A stretch of DNA of 64,000 nt from an uncultured Christensenella sp. (GTDB lineage Bacteria > Bacillota > Clostridia > Christensenellales > CAG-917), in assembly GCA_910578325.1 (NCBI GenBank), contig CAJTQT010000001.1:186001-250000 (forward strand), read 5' to 3'. The position numbers and the translations under genes are program-made. Every line of letters starts with the position of its first letter. Position 1 is the stretch's first letter. A model generated the notes under the pieces. That model saw only the letters and a list, made by a program, of their open reading frames with translations, was not told the DNA's origin and made no database searches. This document shows, one piece after another, positions 59,479 to 64,000 of this stretch.

Positions 59479-61308
59479 TCACTTTACAGTCAACACTCTT
59501 ACGGAATGCGGTTTTACGCTCAGTCTTTTTACTTCCTTTCCGCTGAGCGCGTCCCTGCCGCAGTAAGCGCGGGTAACGGTCTTATCCGTGTTGTTGGCGT
59601 ACACCGTCAACTTGCCGTTTTCGCTCTCTCTTTCGAATATAAGCAACTCACTATCCTCTATAAAACGCGTTTCGCCGGTAAGCAAATCCGAATACTCCTC
59701 ACGCATTTTGCCCAACGATTTATAATGCTTTATAAGGTCGCCGTCCTCGCGTCCCCACGGATACGTCCCGCGGTTGAGCGGATCTTCAAATCCCTGCACT
59801 CCCGCCTCATCGCCATAGAACAGGCAAGGCACTCCAGGTAAAGTATATTGAAGTGTAGACGCAAAGATAAGCCGCTGCCTTGCAAGAGCATACTGTTCAC
59901 AATTTAGCGTAAAGTCCGCTCTTGCGCGCTTGTTTTCGGGCGGAATTACGCCGCTGAGCACCGTCAGCGCGCGGACAGTGTCATGGCTGTCAATAAGATT
60001 CATAAGAGCGTCAAGCGACTGCTTCGGATAATGTTCCAGAATAAGCGAAACTCTTTCTACAAACGCCGCTACGTCGCCGTCCAACGTGTAGGCAAGGATT
60101 GCCTCTTTAAAAGGATAGTTCATCACCGAGTCGAGTTGTCCGCCCATAAAATACGGACGCCATTCGTCATACGCTATTTTGACCGACGCGTCTTCCCATA
60201 CCTCGCCGACAATGAGCATATCTTGCCCTTTAGATTTCACTGCGGCGCACAATTGCGAGGTAAAATCTATCGGGAGTTCGTCAACAACGTCCAGACGCCA
60301 TCCGGATATACCCGCTTTGCACCATTTATCAATTACCCCGTTTTCACCGAGCATAAATTCGCGGAATCCGTTTGCCGATTTATTTACAGTAGGCACAACG
60401 GTGCTCCCCCACCAACAGTGATAATCGTGCGGATGATTCGAAAAAAAATACCAGTCGTAATACGGGGATTCTGTGCTCTGATATGCGCCGAGCGAGGGAT
60501 ATCTTCCCTCTTTATTAAAATACAGACTGTCCGAACCGGTATGATTAAATACGCCGTCCAACAGAACAGCCATTTCTCTTTTCTTTGCCTCGGATACCAA
60601 AAGTCTGAATTCCTCTTCCGTGCCGAATAGTTCGTCGATTTTTAGATAATCTCCCGTATCGTAACGGTGATTTGAGGACGATTCGAATATCGGAGAGAGA
60701 TAAATACAGGTCGTGCCCAGCGATTTGAGATAGTCCAGTCTTGAAATTATGCCTCTTACGTTGCCGCCGAAAAAGTCGTCGGCGCGATAATCTTTGTCGG
60801 GCTCTTCGATATCCGGACGGTCATTCCAGTACGTGTGCAAACGTCCTCTCTTGTTAAACGGATTGTCGCCGACTTTACAGAACCTATCCGCAAATATCTG
60901 ATATATGACTCCGTGTTTTGACCAATCAGGGGTTTTATAATCGCTTTTAGTGACAGTTAACTGCCATTCCGGCAACCAATCCCCTCTGACAGCCGTTCCG
61001 TCCGCGCCCCGCCCGAAAAATGCGAGAGAGCCGTCTGCAAACTCGCCCTCGAAACGGTAATTCCAGATTCCGTATCTGTCGACAGAAAACTCGCCTGCAA
61101 AAACATCTTCCCCGTCAACCGTCATACGACGCGTCAACTCGAATTTTGCGCTCACTCCCTCGACGCTGCCGCCCTCTCCGAAAATCTGCCGGAGTATGAT
61201 AAAAACTCTCTTGATCTGCATTGCGCTATCGAGAGAAAATTTTACTTGCGTCGCTTTCCCGCAAACGCTCGCTCCGTATGGCTTTTTGTCGATAAGAGGA
61301 TTATACAT
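59479..61308 (-). CDS. GH13 alpha-amylase family enzyme (neopullulanase/cyclomaltodextrinase type)
   Basis: A 609-residue cytoplasmic glycosidase. An N-terminal beta domain (about 1-125) precedes the barrel with conserved region I VLLDGVFNHTG. Region II GWRLDVVDEL carries the nucleophile Asp, region III IVGEVWED the acid/base Glu and region IV LIDSHDTVRAL the transition-state Asp. YDTGDYLKIDELFGTEEEFR and a C-terminal beta domain complete it. An intracellular maltodextrin-cleaving enzyme fits best with the adjacent permease and glycogen phosphorylase. The ATG at 61308 has GGAG upstream; the longer frame to 61401 is unsupported. An ACACCG/CGGTGT hairpin lies before the ribosome site. Confidence 0.92.
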   Translation of the reverse strand: MYNPLIDKKPYGASVCGKATQVKFSLDSAMQIKRVFIILRQIFGEGGSVEGVSAKFELTRRMTVDGEDVFAGEFSVDRYGIWNYRFEGEFADGSLAFFGRGADGTAVRGDWLPEWQLTVTKSDYKTPDWSKHGVIYQIFADRFCKVGDNPFNKRGRLHTYWNDRPDIEEPDKDYRADDFFGGNVRGIISRLDYLKSLGTTCIYLSPIFESSSNHRYDTGDYLKIDELFGTEEEFRLLVSEAKKREMAVLLDGVFNHTGSDSLYFNKEGRYPSLGAYQSTESPYYDWYFFSNHPHDYHCWWGSTVVPTVNKSANGFREFMLGENGVIDKWCKAGISGWRLDVVDELPIDFTSQLCAAVKSKGQDMLIVGEVWEDASVKIAYDEWRPYFMGGQLDSVMNYPFKEAILAYTLDGDVAAFVERVSLILEHYPKQSLDALMNLIDSHDTVRALTVLSGVIPPENKRARADFTLNCEQYALARQRLIFASTLQYTLPGVPCLFYGDEAGVQGFEDPLNRGTYPWGREDGDLIKHYKSLGKMREEYSDLLTGETRFIEDSELLIFERESENGKLTVYANNTDKTVTRAYCGRDALSGKEVKRLSVKPHSVRVLTVK

Positions 61309-61381
61309 ATATCTCCAACACCGTCTAAATCGGTGTGATGTTGTGTTTATTTTATTATTTGCAAAATCCCGATAATATTGT

Positions 61382-61403
61382 ATGTGGCGCATTCGCGCCA
61401 CAT
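61382..61403. other. Hairpin upstream of the amylase gene
   Basis: ATGTGGCGC-ATTC-GCGCCACAT, perfect over nine pairs. No T-run follows on the minus strand, so its role (processing, attenuation) is open. The 315-bp space between the amylase start and the glgP stop otherwise holds a copy of the dispersed repeat and no gene. Confidence 0.6.
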
Positions 61404-61584
61404 TATTACTTTGTCTTTAAGTATATTCACACAGTTTACACATTACGGTGCATATTGTGCGCAAATTGTTTTTTCGCAAAATATATGGATTCACTTCACA
61501 CATTTTGCGCCTAATGGGTTTGCGCTTATAGCAAAACTCACACACTTTACTATAATCACTACATAATCTGCGCAATAAGCGTGC

Positions 61585-61620
61585 GATTTTGCGTGCCGCA
61601 AGGCATAACGACCGGCGAAA
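61585..61620. repeat. 36-bp dispersed repeat, diverged copy 3
   Basis: It begins GATTTTGCGTGCCG like the copies at 41640 and 41883, then diverges (CAAGGCATAACG). It sits just after the glgP stop. Confidence 0.6.
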
Positions 61621-61623
61621 ATA

Positions 61624-64000
61624 TTACTTTATAATTTTTTTCAAGCCCCAGATGCGTTTTGCATATTCTTCCACCGCTCTGTCGGCAGCGAAGAATCCCG
61701 CTTTTGCGATGTTGACCAACGACATTCTGTTCCACTTTTCCTTATCCGCATAGGTGGCGTTCACTCTGTCCTGCGCGTTGGAATAACTTTCGAAATCCGC
61801 AAGCACCATAAAGCCGTCGGGCTGACCGCCTCTGCCGGTTGTGAGCGAATCCGCAATTTCGCCGAACGAGATTCCGTTGAGTCCCTGACGCAAGGAATCG
61901 ATAAGTCTCTTTATGCGCGGATTCGTCTGATAATAATGAGAGGGGTTATAGCCGTTTCTCCACATTTCGGAAACCTGCTCGGCAAGAAGTCCGAAAAGGA
62001 ACATATTCTCATCGCCGACCTCCTGATGTATCTCCACGTTCGCGCCGTCAAGCGTGCCGATAGTAAGCGCGCCGTTTATCATAAACTTCATATTTCCCGT
62101 TCCGCTTGCTTCCTTTCCCGCTATGGAAATCTGCTCGCTGACCTCGGACGCAGGCATAATCATTTCCGCCAAAGTCACACGGTAATTTTCAAGGAATACG
62201 ATTTTTATCTTTCCTCTGACGTCGGGATCATTATTTATTACGTCGCCGAGAGTGCATATAAAGCGGATAATCTGCTTCGCCATATAATACGCGCTTGCCG
62301 CTTTGGCTCCGAATATAAAGGTGCGCGGCTGGACGTCGAGGTTGGGATTGTCCTTTATTCTGAAATACAAATCGAGAATGTTTAGCGCATTGAGCAACTG
62401 ACGCTTATACTCGTGAAGCCTCTTTACCTGTACGTCGAAGATACTGTCTGCATCGACTGCGACGTTGTTATGCTCCAAAATATACTTCGCCAAATCCTCT
62501 TTGTTTGCGCGCTTGATTTCCGCAAGACGGCTCAGCACCTGTCTGTCACCCATAAATTTCTGCAACTCTTTGAGATGATTCGCGTCTTTAAACCACTTGT
62601 CGCCGATAAGTTCGGTGATAAGTTCCGCCAGTCTCGGATTCGCCTGCGCAACCCAGCGGCGATGAGTGATTCCGTTGGTTACGTTTGTAAATTTTTCGGG
62701 ATGTATGCGGCAGTACTCGGCAAATACGTCGTGTTTGAGTATATCGCTGTGCAAAGCCGAAACGCCGTTTATCGTATGCGAAGTCGCAAGACACAAATTC
62801 GCCATTTTAACCTGTCCACCCGACAGAACGGCGTTGCGCTGAACGACGTCCCAGTTGTTGGGATAGGCTTTCCAAAGTTCGTCGCAGAATCTCTGATTGA
62901 TTTCGTGTACAATCTGGAAAATACGCGGAAGCAACGTCTGGAACAAATCCTGAGGCCATTTTTCAAGCGCTTCCGCCATAACCGTATGGTTGGTGTACGA
63001 AACAGTGTGAGACGTTATATTCCACGCCTCGTCCCAGCCGTATCCGTAATCGTCGAGAAGTATGCGCATAAGTTCGGGAATACAAAGCGTAGGGTGAGTG
63101 TCGTTGATATGAATCGCAATGCAATCGGCAAGATTGTCCAGCGAAGGATTCGTCTGCAAATGTCTTTGAAGTATGCTCTGTATAGACGCCGAAACAAAGA
63201 AATACTGCTGTTTGAGTCTGAGCGATTTGCCTTCGATATGATCGTCGGCGGGATAGAGCACCTTGTTTATCGCTTCCGCAACGGTCTTGGCCGCGCTCGC
63301 TTTGAGATACTCGCCTTTGCTGAACATATTTATATCGAAATCCTGCGGGGCTTCCGAATGCCAGAATCTGATTCTGTTGACCGCCTGCGTATCGTAGCCC
63401 GAAATATTCATATCGTAAGGAACGGCGTTTACAACGGTGCAATCGCGCTGGGTGACGGTAAGTCTGCCGTTTTCCCAGGTCTGGTCGACGTGACCGCCGA
63501 ACTTGACGGAATACACCTCTTCGGTGCGCGGCGCAAGCCATACGTCTCCCATTTTAAGCCAGTCGTCGGGCTGTTCGAGTTGCCATCCGTCCACTATAAT
63601 CTGTTTGAAAAGACCGTAATCGTAAAGTATGGAAAATCCGCTTGCCGCATAGCCCAGAGAAGTGAGCGCGTCCATATATGCGGCGGCAAGTCTGCCCAGT
63701 CCGCCGTTCCCGAGTCCCGCGTCGGGCTCGTACGCATAGATTTCGTCCATACTCACGCCGAGGCTCTCAACCGCTTTGGTCACCTCGTCGGTGATGCCCA
63801 TATTGAAAAGATGATTGCGCAAAGACCTGCCGAGGAGGAATTCCATCGACATATAATAAATTTGCTTTGCGTTTTTCTCGTGAACTTTCTTTTTGAAATT
63901 AACTCTGGTCTGCGTAAGTATATCTCTGACGCACATACAGGTTGCTCTGTAAATCTGAGTTTTGCTCGCGTCCTCGGGTTTTACGCCGAAATATCTCGCA
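61624..64000 (-). CDS. glgP: Glycogen/maltodextrin phosphorylase (5' end beyond window)
   Basis: At least 792 residues; the frame is open to base 64000 (reading ARYFGVKPEDASKTQ before the first in-window Met). It releases glucose-1-phosphate from alpha-1,4-glucans. Visible marks are YYMSMEFLLGR, EPDAGLGNGGLGRLAAAYMDAL, the HINDTHPTLCIPELMR helix and RLHEYKRQLLN. The cofactor site ASGTGNMKFMINGALTIGT carries the Schiff-base Lys. The C-terminus is complete. With the amylase and the phosphoglucomutase at 47678 it forms a glycogen or maltodextrin degradation route. Confidence 0.97.
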   Translation of the reverse strand, partial: ARYFGVKPEDASKTQIYRATCMCVRDILTQTRVNFKKKVHEKNAKQIYYMSMEFLLGRSLRNHLFNMGITDEVTKAVESLGVSMDEIYAYEPDAGLGNGGLGRLAAAYMDALTSLGYAASGFSILYDYGLFKQIIVDGWQLEQPDDWLKMGDVWLAPRTEEVYSVKFGGHVDQTWENGRLTVTQRDCTVVNAVPYDMNISGYDTQAVNRIRFWHSEAPQDFDINMFSKGEYLKASAAKTVAEAINKVLYPADDHIEGKSLRLKQQYFFVSASIQSILQRHLQTNPSLDNLADCIAIHINDTHPTLCIPELMRILLDDYGYGWDEAWNITSHTVSYTNHTVMAEALEKWPQDLFQTLLPRIFQIVHEINQRFCDELWKAYPNNWDVVQRNAVLSGGQVKMANLCLATSHTINGVSALHSDILKHDVFAEYCRIHPEKFTNVTNGITHRRWVAQANPRLAELITELIGDKWFKDANHLKELQKFMGDRQVLSRLAEIKRANKEDLAKYILEHNNVAVDADSIFDVQVKRLHEYKRQLLNALNILDLYFRIKDNPNLDVQPRTFIFGAKAASAYYMAKQIIRFICTLGDVINNDPDVRGKIKIVFLENYRVTLAEMIMPASEVSEQISIAGKEASGTGNMKFMINGALTIGTLDGANVEIHQEVGDENMFLFGLLAEQVSEMWRNGYNPSHYYQTNPRIKRLIDSLRQGLNGISFGEIADSLTTGRGGQPDGFMVLADFESYSNAQDRVNATYADKEKWNRMSLVNIAKAGFFAADRAVEEYAKRIWGLKKIIK

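Overview
The window looks like a chromosomal segment of an anaerobic, probably gut-associated Bacillota of the Clostridia type. The evidence is strong GGAGG-type ribosome sites, near-consensus TTGACA/TATAAT promoters, a rubrerythrin, an NrdG-like radical-SAM activase, a sodium-pumping oxaloacetate decarboxylase, and ABC-F, LemA, VanW and XRE-cupin families. Assignment below class level is not possible from sequence alone. No insertion sequence, prophage or CRISPR array was seen. Most of the window is housekeeping, but there are several small accessory patches and many well-formed regulatory sites.

Layout: 1-6 kb holds a truncated DUF2804 gene and a two-gene operon for a lipoprotein and a very large GLUG-repeat surface protein. 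6-12 kb holds an iron-sulfur aldo/keto reductase, an EamA permease and the oadA-oadG-carrier-oadB decarboxylase operon. 12-15 kb is an ArsR-controlled metal-efflux module whose HMA domain is a separate small protein. 15-20 kb holds DUF1893 plus an ECF S component, rplM-rpsI, a GH31 glycosidase with an XRE-cupin regulator, and a SHOCT protein preceded by a 38-residue membrane protein. 20-27 kb holds glmS, an aminotransferase, a WYL regulator and a ClC antiporter. 27-35 kb holds a PrsA/SurA-like lipoprotein, a LemA pair and an ABC-F ATPase. 35-36 kb holds tRNA-Val, Glu, Met and fMet beside a duplicated 155-bp element. 36-43 kb holds an O-antigen-ligase-like protein, a ferritin-like protein and two more DUF2804 genes. 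43-47 kb holds bioY-birA with a textbook BirA box, a ZIP transporter and VanW. 47-52 kb holds an XRE/DUF6809 divergent pair, phosphoglucomutase, MmcQ/YjbR, an MGMT-like protein, a C_GCAxxG_C_C protein and Mrp. 52-55 kb holds rubrerythrin and a toxin/immunity-like cassette. 55-64 kb holds an NrdG-like activase, a split ChrA pair, an SLC45-like sugar permease, a GH13 amylase and glycogen phosphorylase (cut by the window end).

Functional links: BioY and BirA would supply and attach the biotin needed by the oxaloacetate decarboxylase. The SLC45-like permease, GH13 enzyme, glycogen phosphorylase and phosphoglucomutase form a maltodextrin/glycogen route to glucose-6-phosphate. The most interesting accessory signal is at 52.9-54.4 kb. 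A zinc-finger/DUF6883-like gene is broken (or recoded) exactly at an A7 tract and overlaps by ATGA a downstream small gene. That small gene is followed by a tandem paralogue and a 13-codon deletion remnant of a third, which is the architecture expected of a toxin with an expanding immunity array.
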